From Rotaria macrura (lineage: Eukaryota > Rotifera > Eurotatoria > Philodinida > Philodinidae), in contig OENT01000040.1 of NCBI GenBank assembly GCA_900239685.1, positions 214,122 through 278,121 of the forward strand: a stretch of 64,000 bases of DNA, written 5' to 3'. Below, piece by piece: positions 36,101 through 48,046 of this stretch. Each line of letters starts with the position of its first letter. The first letter of the stretch is position 1. The notes beneath the pieces were generated by a model. The model had not been told where the DNA came from. It ran no database searches and was given only the letters and a program-made list of their open reading frames with translations. A program made the position numbers and the translations under genes.

Positions 36101-39100
36101 TAGTTGATTATATTCATCTTGAAGTGAATTGCCATTTAATAAACTGAGTGAAATATGAATTATGTATTCATCAATTAATTCAACAGTTAGTTTAATGATC
36201 TCGGTGATAATGGAACATTTGACGTGAACACGTCTACAAACTATGGACGAGTATCAATTTATTTATTTCAGTAGACTTCAAATTCTTTGAGATAGGCATA
36301 AGTGTCATGTGTGACTATGCTCATCAATTTAGTGGACAGAGAAGTTCTTATGATTTCAATTGGTAGCCAACATTAAATAATATCTCTTGTTCATTTTTTT
36401 TCTCAATACAGTTTGACTGTTATTCACTAAAAATGTTCGTAACAATATCAATCAAGATATCATGATATGAAACATTGAGATCATGGAAAACGTTGCAGTT
36501 ATGTTGTGATAGAATTCTTTCAAACATTCTGATAACAATAAGATATCGTAAATCAAAAGAGATTTAAGCTACTCGATTCTTTACTGTCATTACAGTAGAG
36601 ACTTGTAAATTTAAATCTTCAACAAATTTTCATGGAACGGAAATTTTTGGACGGTTTTGTTTCAGGATGAAAACTTCATCTTCTAACTAATCATTGCCTT
36701 ACTAAATTTTCATTTTACCTTGTTCAGTCATTTGACAAAATAAAGCATAGTTGATGTCACCTGTTTCTCGATCTTCGAACTTTTTACAAAGTATGTTAAA
36801 ATCATACGGTGATGGAATTAAATCCAATGTTCGAAGTACTCGTCCAAATTGATGTTTTGTACAAGCACGTGTAAAAGCTTTGCTCTACAAGAGAAAAAAT
36901 AATTAATAATTAATAAATTAATTTAATATCAAAACAATCTAATTTACTCGATCATATGGTTTAAAAAATCCAAATAGAGTTAAACGACGTTTTTGCACTT
37001 TTTCATTTATAGTCTCAAGAATTTGTGTTACACGATCTTCTTCGTCGGGTGATAGATTAGTATTCAATGGCTAAAGAATACAATAGAAGTTGTACAAAAG
37101 GACCATTTTAAAACGTCATACTTTCGATAAAAGTCCTTCGCCTGGTCGATAAACCTGTGTCAACGGTTTCTTTTCTAATTCAGGAATATTGAAAGCATTT
37201 TCCATTCTGTCAACAAATTCTTTGTAAAAAACACGGCCATCAGGTCTTCGATAATATTCAGTTAATTTTTTAATATCATTCGTATTGAGAAAAGCTTGTT
37301 TTTGTACACTTAATGAAAGTGCACTTTCGAATTGAGTTTCAGTTATAACACCACTACGTAATTTATCGTAATCTTTAAAAAAATCCGATATTCGTATGCC
37401 ATATTTAAATGTTGCAATACGAATCTTGTCTGAAATTTCTTGAACTGAACGTTGTTCAGCCTAAGAAAAAGAATAGAATTTCATGTTGTCATTAAATCAT
37501 AGGCAAAAATTATTGGCACAAAAATAATCTTTACTTTTTCTTCGACACCAACCATTGGTGTGTATTCGACGTTGGTAGTATCCATTTTAGGATATATTGG
37601 TTCACTTATACGCGAGAGTGCATTTAGGTCTTGAACGAAATTCAGATAATTAATTAAACCTGGTTTTCCTGGATCAGAATATTTATCTCGAAGTAGTGTC
37701 ATTTCGGCTTCCGTTAAATTCGGTCCGATAAAAGCGCGATAAAATTGACTATCAGTTATTTCACCCATTTTGTGTTTATCATATTGTTCCATCGTCGTTA
37801 ACATATCAATACCACGTTGTTTAGAATGAGTAGCGATACGTTGAAGAACATTTTGTAAACGTTCACTTTCATCTTGTGTACCGATATGACGAGTTGAACG
37901 CCATGAATTGAGATATGGAGGAGCAGCATTGGTGAAGTTTTCTGGATGTGGCGTTATTGTTGTTTCAGGATATTCTAAAATTTAAGTTAGATCTAAGTTT
38001 GAACATTTCGAAGTTAAAAGAATCGAAATAAAGAACATTTTCAAAAAACGAATGAACAAGAACAAAGACGATCATCAAGAAAAGTCTAGATCCTCCATAC
38101 TAGTGTTGCCAATCAAGACAACCTGAAACAGAACTGATGATCTGCTAGAATGATGTATACCGACCTTAGATTCAAATATGCGTTGACAAATACATGCTAA
38201 TTCAATAATGGATAGTTGAATCAAAAATGCATGTATTTTTCGTTTGACTTAAATTTACGCACAAGAGAATGTTTTAGCATAAATTATTCGCTCACTTGGA
38301 TTGCCAGATAGAGATACACTCACCAGTTCATTGTAAATATCACTTATGTCTTAAAGTTTTGTTATGAATCTTCTTCAATACATAGGTAATAGATTAAACA
38401 AGTTTCGTTCATATTAACATGAAATTATTGCAAGGGGCTGTTCCAAACAAAACTATTAGCAGCAAAATCATCGTAGATACATTGGTCTAGTATTCCACGC
38501 ATTCCAAACATTAGATATATCAATTAACCTCATTGGATTTTTGGCCCAATCGAAAATGAGTAGCTTGCTGGCATTTCTGTTATGTACTCTGCAACTGATA
38601 TTTTATCAACCATTATGGATTTAACTATCAAAAGTGACTAAGAAAGACATACTTCTTCTATGCCCTAATGATATGATACGATTGAATTGTGATTTCTCTC
38701 TTGAGTAATATTCACAATCAATACGGAACAATAGTTTCTCTCATTCTTTTACAAACCCAACGGATACTTTGACATTTTAGAAGTTTCATAGGTTTCCATC
38801 ACAGTGAACATTTCAGAAAAAGCTCGATGCGTGAATAGCTTACTTCGATTAATAACATCACAGAAATCTCGGTAACAAATTGTTCCATCACGTTTAATAT
38901 CATATTTACGGAAGAGGGCTTCCTCTTCTTCAGGTGATAGTTGAAGACGAAGATTCGTATCAAGACATCTAAATACAAACAACAATAAATACGTACATAT
39001 ATATATATATATATAATATTGAATCTATGTTCAATCAATAGGAGAATATGATTGGGATTTCATACCGTTTAAATTGAGATGCAGTAACATAACCTGAACG

Positions 39101-39245
39101 AAGGCGGTCGAAATCATGAAAAAATTCTGTTACACGAAGGCCAAGTGCAATGGTTTTGACACGAATTTTTTCTTCAGCTAATCTGGTTATCGTTTGTACA
39201 TCGAAGGAAGACGTCATCGATGTTGTATTGAATGGTTTTGGATCA
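30174..39245 (-). CDS. Multi-EF-hand protein with degenerate loops (at least 977 aa)
   Basis: Exons in transcript order: 39245-39066, 38968-38757, 37974-37535, 37460-37122, 37070-36948, 36884-36719, 35623-35454, 35384-35174, 35117-34913, 34076-33794, 33716-33568, 30707-30503, 30425-30174. The first listed exon starts mid-codon after an acceptor, so either a 5' exon is missing or translation starts at ATG 39217. The chain is in frame to TGA. The protein is a tandem of about sixteen EF-hand helix-loop-helix units in pairs, such as FFHDFDRLRSGYVTASQF with LFRKYDIKRDGTICYRDF. Most loops lack the acidic residue at position 12 (usually Gln or Arg), so calcium binding is doubtful. The architecture recalls EFCAB6-like and ciliate or oomycete multi-EF-hand proteins. 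The 2.86-kb intron 33567-30708 contains the ldhA-like gene in antisense. Introns at 36718 and 38756 (0.8-1.1 kb) show nothing else. Confidence 0.85.
31960..32260 (+). promoter_or_regulatory. Probable promoter and 5' UTR of the ldhA-like gene
   Basis: This stretch is pyrimidine-rich and clearly more GC-rich than its surroundings (GCCTGCCGCTGTCGTCCTCG), followed by an A/G-rich leader. The 5' UTR exon ends at 32255 with donor GTAAGT; a 69-nt intron ends directly at the ATG. It lies wholly inside the EF-hand intron. Confidence 0.5.
32325..33542 (+). CDS. ldhA: NAD-dependent D-lactate dehydrogenase, bacterial LdhA type
   Basis: Exons 32325-32955, 33024-33244 and 33342-33542 give 350 aa. This is the cytosolic fermentative enzyme reducing pyruvate to D-lactate with NADH, in the D-2-hydroxyacid dehydrogenase family. 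Visible hallmarks: Rossmann motif VGIIGTGGIG (~residues 160-169), catalytic Arg in NTSRGALVD, catalytic Glu in DVYENE, catalytic His in HQAFLTEEAL. The LdhA-specific block EKEYFFND after DVYENE matches E. coli LdhA (YENERDLFFED), as do NFSLDGL and AVAEHS. Length fits the family (~330) plus a short Pro/Lys-rich tail. Animals normally use L-LDH or FAD-linked LDHD, so a bacterial origin by transfer is likely, with introns gained later. Codon use looks like the neighbours, so it is ameliorated. The acceptor CAG directly precedes the ATG. The stop lies 26 bp from the facing EF-hand exon. AATAAA occurs at 33726. Confidence 0.95.
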
Positions 39246-42200
39246 CTAAAAATAAAATATCAACAATTATTATTTCATGAACTGATTGGCTACGAAATGT
39301 AAACATTGCCAGATAGCAAATAATCTACGGAAAATAAAATGGCCATGATAGATTAATGATTTATTTCGATATTATTTCTTTCAAGACTTTTACATAATAA
39401 AAACAATACTCAAAGTTGAAGTTCCTTTTAACGTATTCATAATAACTGAATATATAAATTACAATTCGTTTATCATATTCAAGTCGCACTGATTAACTCA
39501 CTCGACGACATGGCAGCAGAAAAAACCTATAGCACTAACCGATATTGATGATTATAATGAATATAGTAGGTTCCTGTCTAAAATCGATTTATCCTAGTTA
39601 GTTAATATACCAATTGCTAGACATCTCATCTATGACAGGGAATTCACGCATATTGGAAACTGATTCTTGTCTATTCTTTCGATGTATTTAAACAAGTCGA
39701 AGCCATCAATCAAATTTTCATACCTGTTCGGTAAAGATTCCACGCTGACAACCATGTTTTATTCGTTGTTATCTAAAGCAATGTTTTTGTATACACAAAC
39801 CACGTACAAGGACCATTCGAATTTTCAATCACCATACCAACACCTTTCTTGATATGTTTTTTATACCAATTTCTATCTCATCAATGCATCTAGAGGTCGT
39901 GCGTTGTCGTTAGTGATTCATCAAAGTTGAATTTATGATTTAAAAACTAAATCCCTCAGGTGCACATGTTTGTGTTTATAAATTGAAGATATTCTAGTGA
40001 TAGTGAATGTCAACAAACATTTCTTGTGAAACTTAAATTCAAAATAAACATCGGACGATGAAAAAACAGAGAATTTGTGACACAACTTAACATGTCTTCT
40101 GTTCAAAAAAACGAATTAGGATTATTCAACTATCAATTATCTAAACGGAAGTAAGATGAGAAATGCATCATAGATTTGAAAAAAGTTTTATTTGACTTAT
40201 AATCTGTTTCAGACCATTACTTTAACTGCCGATGTTATCGAGTTCAAGTGAGATTTCACGACGTTGTCAAGGTCCATTGAATCAAATGTAAATAAACTAT
40301 TGTTTAAACTCATGAATTTTCGATTCAGTGATATGATGTTGAGTGAGAAGATGATTATCGCGAGAAAATTCAACTGGCAAAGTAAGATTAGCATGAATGA
40401 TACGTGTGCACATCAATGTCTACCATTTTCAGGATTCACTACAATTTAATGAGCCGTACTCTATGAAACATCTACGCGGATTACTTGACGACGTCGATCT
40501 AGATCATAAAAATTGGATATACGAATAGTTATTCAACATATCTAATGAATCATCGTCAGTATTTGATGTATTTTCAAGGCATCAATAACTGAATGCTAAG
40601 AATTAACAAAGGCTATTCGAGTCTAGTGAAATCGCATATATCCAACAAAATCTTCGTATGTCAATGCTCTGATAAGGAATATATCTGATTGATTTGCTCG
40701 GCTTAAGATTCGAATTTACTCATAATTATGATTTCTAGTGAAGATAAAAAGTGTTAAATGATTCATGCTATTAATAAAATGATCCAAAACTGATTTAATA
40801 TGTACCTGTTACTCCTTCAATAATCGAAAACTATGAGTAATTACTCAATAATACAATAGAAGATTTTTTTTAAAATTTGCTTTCATCTCTATGACACATT
40901 TTCTGATAGCACCCCTCTCCCTTCCTTTCCCCTCTCTCCCATTCATTCATTGTCGAATCTTTTGCGTGGCCTCTTATGCCATTGTATCGTTGTTTTCTAG
41001 TTACGATCATTTTACTGCAATCAAGGTCCGTTGAAGAATATGTAAAAATTGAATTGATTAAATTTAGTATGACGTTTTAACCTGGAAATAATCTTCTGTT
41101 TTTTTTCGCTACGTATTAAAAATTTCAGCCGTTTTTCTGAGAACAACATTCCGTACTGGAATCATTAGATCACGTTAGCCTTCTAAGTTTATTGTTTTCT
41201 GTTGAAACTTTACCAAAAATAATTATACACATACTTGCAAACATCATAGTACGAAATCCTTGAAAGAATGTCAGTGTACATAGTAAATTTTAGTTACACC
41301 ATTGTTATCGCAGAGTTCTTAGACAATATATTGTTTTCTAATTTATAGATTTTTTTTCCAGAGAAATCAATATATTTGATATAATTGTAACAAATATAAT
41401 GAAACTTTGAATATCATACAATTGAATAAATATTATTTTAGACGCCATTAATATATATATATATATATATATACTAATCAATAACCACGCATGAGTGTTG
41501 TGTTCGATTATATTTTTCTGCATACAATCATGCAATTATATTGAAAATCTTTAAGAATTTTAGAAACTGTAGAGCATCGTAGTATATGTTAGATACGCGC
41601 CATATCCAAGGTGCATTGCTATTGCAAGTAACTTGTTATTTTTCTGATGAAACCCACGTTGAAGTTTTTTTCAACTTCTTTTATTAATACACTAAACAAA
41701 CATGAAGATAACTATGCAATAACGACTAGCTTACATTCTGCAGAATTACTTCATTTTCTAATAATAAACCACAGTAAATATGAAACATATCCAATACGTA
41801 TATATAGCTTTACGTAAGATTTTAGAAAACTCTTTCTTGGTGTATCAAAAGTAAGCAAGAAAATATGAATGTAATTTACTGTTCGATGGATAGGATGAGA
41901 GTAAAGTGAATGAGAAATATTTTCAAATTCATCGTTATAAATATGTTTCATTGGTAAGAATAATTTAGATGTTCGTGTTATAAAATTAGTTTATTAAGTG
42001 ACAATAGTAAAGCTTGTTGCCAAGAATAGAATCTATCGTGTCCTGAATCTCAGAATACATTCGCAAACGGAAAAGAATAAAACAGGATGGAAAATTTTTC
42101 ATTATGCAATCACAAGAGTGTGTATGCATTGAGAAAAAAATAATTTCTCTTGTTCTAAGGAAGCATATTCTTTCATCAGATGATGACGGAAATCATTAAA

Positions 42201-44100
42201 AATTGTATTAAAAGATCGCATCTCACATTTTACAATCATGACATTTTTAAAATGCACAACTAACATCATCCGTTCGTGGATTGATGAAGTTGTTCAAGTT
42301 TTTGATTACTTAATGTATACTTTTGTTGGAGAGAAATACAATGAGTTTCAAAAACTTGTAATAATATTTCGGAAAAAAACGTCATATGTTTGGCAATTTT
42401 TGAGACGGTTCATTTTCACTGGCATCATCATGAAGTTCATATTCTAGTATAGTCTAAAGATGAGTTGCGATTCAAGTTTACATTACCAATCGCATGCTTT
42501 AAAATTTTCTACTTAAGTATGGTTTAATTATGAAATTGTTTTCTCCCTTTAAATTCAACAAAAAACTTGTCTCTAAACTAATTCATCATTCATGATTTTC
42601 AATTAGAAATGTTGACGTAACTCCAGTATCATTGAAGTTTTAAATAGTATTCGCATCTTTCATTCAACAGCTCTAAATGAAAGACAACTTTTGTTTACTA
42701 AATTTTTGAACATATATTGCTGATTCTGAGACAAATGAGATTTAGTATCGTGAAATGGTGTCATTCTCTTTCTTTATTCGAACAGCTGATGCAATTAAAT
42801 GATTGCACGGAAGCATGTTGAGGCCAACGTCAAAATTTTGTCTGATGGAGCAGTAAGTACAGATATTAGTTTTACTTTGACATCCAACCACGTTCTATAA
42901 CTCGTATAACAATGAACTTATAACAATGCGCCGGAAGTCCACAAATGGACGAAAAGTAAGCCGGAAATTCACTCTAATTTGGCATACTCAGTTGACTTTT
43001 TCACCAGAATTATTTCTCATGTGTCCATCATACATCTCGGAATATTTCAGTTTAAAATCACTATCTTAAGCCGAAAATCTACGGGACAAAAGTCCTTGAC
43101 TCATGTTTCTTTTGTAAAAGAAATTAGTTTCAATGAATCTTCTATTTCTTTAGTTTGGACATAAAAGTGTAACTTTTTAAAATTTTCTCTTATGAACAAT
43201 TTGAATATCACGCAAAAAAAGATTCATTACGCAATAGAATAATCTTCTTACTGAATAAAATCGCTTATTTCTTTTTCATTACAATGGATTTAGTTGTGTT
43301 GTAGGCATATTCTACGACTTCGTTTAAAGGATATGAATCTAATTAAAAAAGAAGAAGTTCTGTATATTCTTCATGCTACATTACTTTATTCATGGTAAAG
43401 TTCATATTTATCAGATATATACCGTTTTTTCTTGTCGGTATCATCAAGTAATTCTTTTACTTCGATGATCGAAAATATAACCATTCAGAACGCACGCAAC
43501 AATTTCTTATGACACCATTGAATAAAGGTATGTAACCTGTTTGCTTTTTAGAATACTAGAAATTTATTGCAGTACTAAAAACGTTTCGAACGGGAAAGAT
43601 ACGATTAAAAACCCTTGTCTATTTTTAGAACTCATCAATTTTTTATAGACACTATCAAATATTTTTTTATAAAAATCATTTATTTACTTCTGTTTTTTTA
43701 TTTTGAGTTAACTTGACTATTTGTGTCAATATATAATCAATTATATATTTCTGAATTAATTTCTATTGCATTATGAGATGAAATTTGATCATCAGAGTGT
43801 AGAATGTCGTAAAGATAAAGTGTATATATCTTCTTATATATCTATCATAAAATTTGATTTTTTGAAATCTATATGAATATTTACATCAGAAAAAGGCGAA
43901 CATATTCACTGTTAAACTAGTCGTAGATAGAATACAATTTTTATTGGTTCTCCAAAAAAGAACAAGGATTTATCAATATTCATCATATTGATGTTGTATG
44001 AGCATTTTCACAGTTGGTTATGTCGTAAATAAGCAAGCATCTTTTAAAAGTGCTCAAATTCGCAAAACAACTTGTTTTTCTACAAATTTTTAGAGATTTT
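39246..44100. other. Intergenic, possible 5' end of the EF-hand gene
   Basis: No coherent coding exon was found on either strand. A GC-richer polypyrimidine patch at about 40905-40990 could be the EF-hand promoter on the minus strand. An ATG followed by a GTGAGT donor lies near 39500 on the minus strand but does not fit the frame of the exon starting at 39245. A TA repeat occurs at 41450. Confidence 0.4.
41450..41473. repeat. TA dinucleotide microsatellite
   Basis: About twelve uninterrupted AT units in intergenic sequence. Confidence 0.85.
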
Positions 44101-44109
44101 TTTTTGACG

Positions 44110-45012
44110 TTATCCAATTAACTACATGGACCGTGTCTCTTCAGCGTTTTCTCCATCCGACTGGAAATTGGGCAGCCGTTTGTGCTATTGTCGCTTTTTT
44201 CTTTCTTTTTTTTTCAATGCTTTTTCTTCCTCTTTTTTTTTTCATTCAACATTGAAACAACAGGTTACATACAGTGAAAGGTGGTCTCCTACGTTGTGAT
44301 GGCACTGGTGAGTGTATGTGCGTAAAAAAGGGAGAGAAAAAAAGAAGAAAAAAAGTTTCGTATTACAACTTTGTTGTTTTCTCTCGTTCTGCTCGCATGC
44401 CAACCACGGCAATAGACGCGCACGCTGTACCACATCTTACCGTCTCGTCGATTAACTTTGAAAGCTCAGTGATCGTTTGTGTGCATATCTTCTCATTCAC
44501 TCTCGCTCTCTCTCTCTCTCTCACTCTCCCTTTCTCTCTGTCTTTATTGCTTATCGTTAAACTATATATCGCTGATAATTCTTAAAACTGCTCTTGCTTA
44601 GATACGCTTACTTGATTAAAGCAAGTAGTATTTTCCACCAAAATAACAATCATCGATGACAATAAAATTAAAGATGGCTATACGTACGCAATTGACGCTT
44701 ACATTTTACATTCAGCAGTCAGTTGACTCTCAAACAACAGAAGAAGAAAACAAGAGAAGAACGTCTATATTGCTATAATCTCGAGTATAGTCCATCATTT
44801 TAGTTGACCGTAAAGGTAGTAAATAAACAAATTATGTCAATAGAAATTTCATAGTTTATCCTTATTCTCTTTTCTTCTTTGACACTCTTTTTTTTAATCA
44901 TCAATGCGGTTGTTTGCTCAGGTTGCTATTTGTCTCTACGTTGATAAGTATGTGTGTTTATGTTTCAGATGTAGATATTTTAGTGAAAATAAAATTCATA
45001 TGTATTTACATA
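44110..45012 (+). promoter_or_regulatory. Probable promoter and 5' UTR of the ankyrin gene
   Basis: A GC-richer segment (around 44130-44190 and 44270-44460) with pyrimidine runs, including a TC microsatellite near 44505-44530, precedes the ankyrin gene. An acceptor TTATGTTTCAG at about 44968 implies a 5' UTR intron or a trans-splice site 45 nt before the ATG. Confidence 0.4.
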
Positions 45013-47749
45013 ATGGCTATCAAGCGTAAAGATTTTCAAAAAACATCATCAATCATACTTGAATTTTTACTAAAACTACCTGATGAAGAGACAAGTTCAC
45101 GCTTACGTGATACACTTTTACATGGTCTTCATTTCCTTCAACAATATTATTTAATCCTACAGAAACGTGATAAAGAACAAAAACCACTACAATGGACCAT
45201 CGAACGTGGCCTAAGTCCCTTAACACCATTCCGTGAAGCACCCGACAAATTCGAATGGCCATGGATAGACGTTGAATCAAATAAAGTCAAACAAACCATA
45301 CCGAAACATTCATTAAATAATTTTGTTAATTTATCACCTATTATTGTAGCTGTGCGTGAAGGTGACTTACGGTATGTTAAAGAATTATTAAATTCTGAAC
45401 CTGAATTAATTGATCGTGTTGATTCGTTTGGTCGTGATCTATTAACATATGCTGTCCAATATCAACAACTGCATATTTTACGCTATTTACTACGTGAACG
45501 TAACCCATCAGCAAATATTAATACTCAAGCTAATGATGGCTCAACATGTTTACATCGTGCATGTTATAGTGACGATGGGCAGCAATGTAATGTTGATATA
45601 GTACGTCTTTTATTAGAGAACAATGCTGACGTTAGTAGACAAGATGTACACTTACGATCACCTTTACATTGGGCTGTACTGGGTGAAAATATTGATTGTT
45701 TAAAACTTTTAATTGAATATCAGGCTGATGTACATGCAAGAGATGCTGATGGAATGACACCAGCAATGTGGGCATGTCATCTCGATCGTTATGATCATTT
45801 TAAAGTGTGATATTTGTTTTTCAAGATAATGTTTGTTTTTTGTTAATAAATTCTTTGTTTTCACTATAGGAATTGTCTTCTTCTATGGACAATGTAATGG
45901 AAAAAGATGATGATGGACGTACATGGATTCATCATAGTGTACGTAAAACTGAACCATTACAATGTTTGAAATCTCTATTATCATTTGAATCGATGCAATT
46001 ACGTGATAATGATGGTCGAACATGTTTACATGTCGCTGCTGAACAAGGTTCAGTTCATTCATGCCGACTTATATTTGAAATGACTGAACAAATTAATGAT
46101 CATAGTTATGTACATGAAGTTGATAAATATCGTCAAACACCACTTCATTTAGCAACAAAAAATGGTCATGCACGTGTATTAAAAGAATTATTAGATCATG
46201 GTGCCGATCCGCATTTTACAGGTACACCGATATCTTCTTTTTTTTTCTTCTCTTTGTCATATTTCATTGTTTTTCTTTACATTAAGATATGCATGGTGTA
46301 TCAGCATTTGATTATGCACAAAATCGTGGACTGTACTTTTGTCGAAGTGTTTTCGAAGTTTATCTACGTGATAAACGTTCGAATGGTTACGACAGTCAAT
46401 TATCAACAGCGCGTAGTCTTGATAATAATAATATCAGGAGAATCAATGGATTCGATGTAGCTCCAATACCACCGTCTAATGGACGCCATGGAAAATATAT
46501 CCGTCCTAGTAATCGTCGTTCTGTAACAGACTCATTACCACGAGCAAATCGTTCATCACCTATTCTGCAAGAGGAAACATCTTCTCATCCATCAAATTAT
46601 ATGAATAGTTCATCGGTTACTTCACATCATGTTGATGATAATGATAATAGAGACGACGATGACGGTAGTAGACGACGGTTTCGAGCACCATCATCACCCG
46701 GAAGCATTTCAACTGCTGGACCACCTGTTAAACCTAGAAAAAGCTCAACAACACCTAATAGTTCAGTTGTTAACACATCAAGTCCACACAGGAATCATCA
46801 TTCGAATCACCATCATGTTGTTGTTACAAAAGCGCATTCCGACGGTGATGAAGACGATGAACCTAATAGTCTTGAAGGTCATGGTGGTCAAAGTGACTTT
46901 GAAGATGATGATCAATCATCAAGACCTTCAAGGCCGGATTCTCGCCTCGCCATACGTAGTGATCTTCAAATAAATCATCATCATCAACAGCAACTACAAC
47001 AACCACAACAACCACAAAATACAAATACGAATTTTCGACGACCGCACTTCAAGCAACCTAAAAATACTCACCGAAATTCAACGTATGATGATTATCGTTT
47101 TCTTGACGAACCACAACAACCACAACAATTATCGTATGTTAAACCGAAACAACAAAATCGATCCACAACAAATAAAGAATTTCCTCACCCATCATCTAAT
47201 CGTATTGGATCAGGCAGTGGAAATCAATCAGCAACGAATCGGCTGAAGTCTGGCTCAAAATCAAGTTCCAACGAATCAATTCCTACACTCGATTTAACAG
47301 TTGCAGGACAAAAATTATTTCGAATAAAACAACAACCTGATGCATTCCTTTCGAATTCACTCCCAACAGCAAGTTCTATGCGACCACCAAGTGGTCGTCT
47401 TAAACCGATTAGTAGTGCAAAATCAACGTCATCGTACACCGACGAACTATCTTCATCATCAACAAAAGCATTAGAGGATGTTACAAATAATGTAAAACAA
47501 ACATCAACACTACCACCAAAAACACATCTTTATAAAAAGAAACTCACACCGTTAGTCAATAGTAATGACATGATGAACAAAAAAAATTCTCATCGTTCAT
47601 CCATCGAACAGCCAACTTACATAGTTGATGATGTACCTTCAGACAGGTCAGAAGAAACAAGTGGTGGGACGAGTACAGGAGGAGGAGGAGGAGGTGCGCG
47701 AGATATCAGATCATCAAGCGGCAGTGACAAGCGTTCAAAACATCACTGA
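45013..47749 (+). CDS. Ankyrin-repeat protein with long disordered C-terminus (868 aa)
   Basis: Exons 45013-45804, 45870-46221 and 46287-47749. The start MAIKRKDFQKTSS is chosen as the first ATG after the acceptor at ~44968. Residues ~1-100 form a helical N-terminal part. Residues ~105-400 hold about seven to eight ankyrin repeats, with typical cores SPLHWAVLGENIDCLKLLIE, GMTPAMWACHLDRYDHFK, GRTCLHVAAEQGSVHSCRLI and TPLHLATKNGHARVLKELLD. The remaining ~450 residues are low complexity: Ser/Pro/Arg, His and Gln runs, acidic patches and a Gly run before the end (RSKHH). No signal peptide or membrane segment. A protein-protein interaction scaffold is likely from the family. I could not assign an orthologue; inversin-like and ANKRD-type proteins share the repeat style only. 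RASGEF1 follows 297 bp downstream on the same strand. Confidence 0.88.
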
Positions 47750-48046
47750 CACATAATCACTCTCTTTTTTTCGTTTGCTTTTCTTGAATACAAAAAAAAA
47801 TCAAATCCGTCCAATTCTTTTAAATAACATATTTGTTTCTTCTTTTTGTGTATATATATTTTACATAACAGCAAAACCCAAAAATAAGTGAATGGAATGG
47901 GTTTTTTCATTTTTTTCCCTTCTTCTTTGTATGAATTTTGTTTCGATAAAATGAAATGAACAAAAATAATTAACTACAGCAAAATAAAACCTTATCTTTC
48001 TTTCTTTCTCTTTTTCTCATTTTTCTTTTTTTTCTCGTAGTTCATC
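47750..48046 (+). promoter_or_regulatory. Short intercistronic region with splice acceptor before RASGEF1
   Basis: It holds AATAAA at 47983-47988 and then a long T/C tract ending TTTCTCGTAG at 48040, only 6 nt before the RASGEF1 ATG. This is either a cis acceptor for an unseen 5' UTR exon or a spliced-leader acceptor in a two-gene operon. An unseen 5' exon would have to lie upstream, within or beyond the ankyrin gene, or in this 290 bp. Confidence 0.5.

Noticed and set aside
44274-44585. 103-codon plus-strand frame before the ankyrin gene
   Set aside because: Leader is basic and the end is a TC microsatellite (SLSLTLPFSLS); better explained as 5' flank.
46629-46973. Met/Ile/His-rich frame in the ankyrin gene
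   Set aside because: Out-of-frame shadow of the disordered C-terminal exon.
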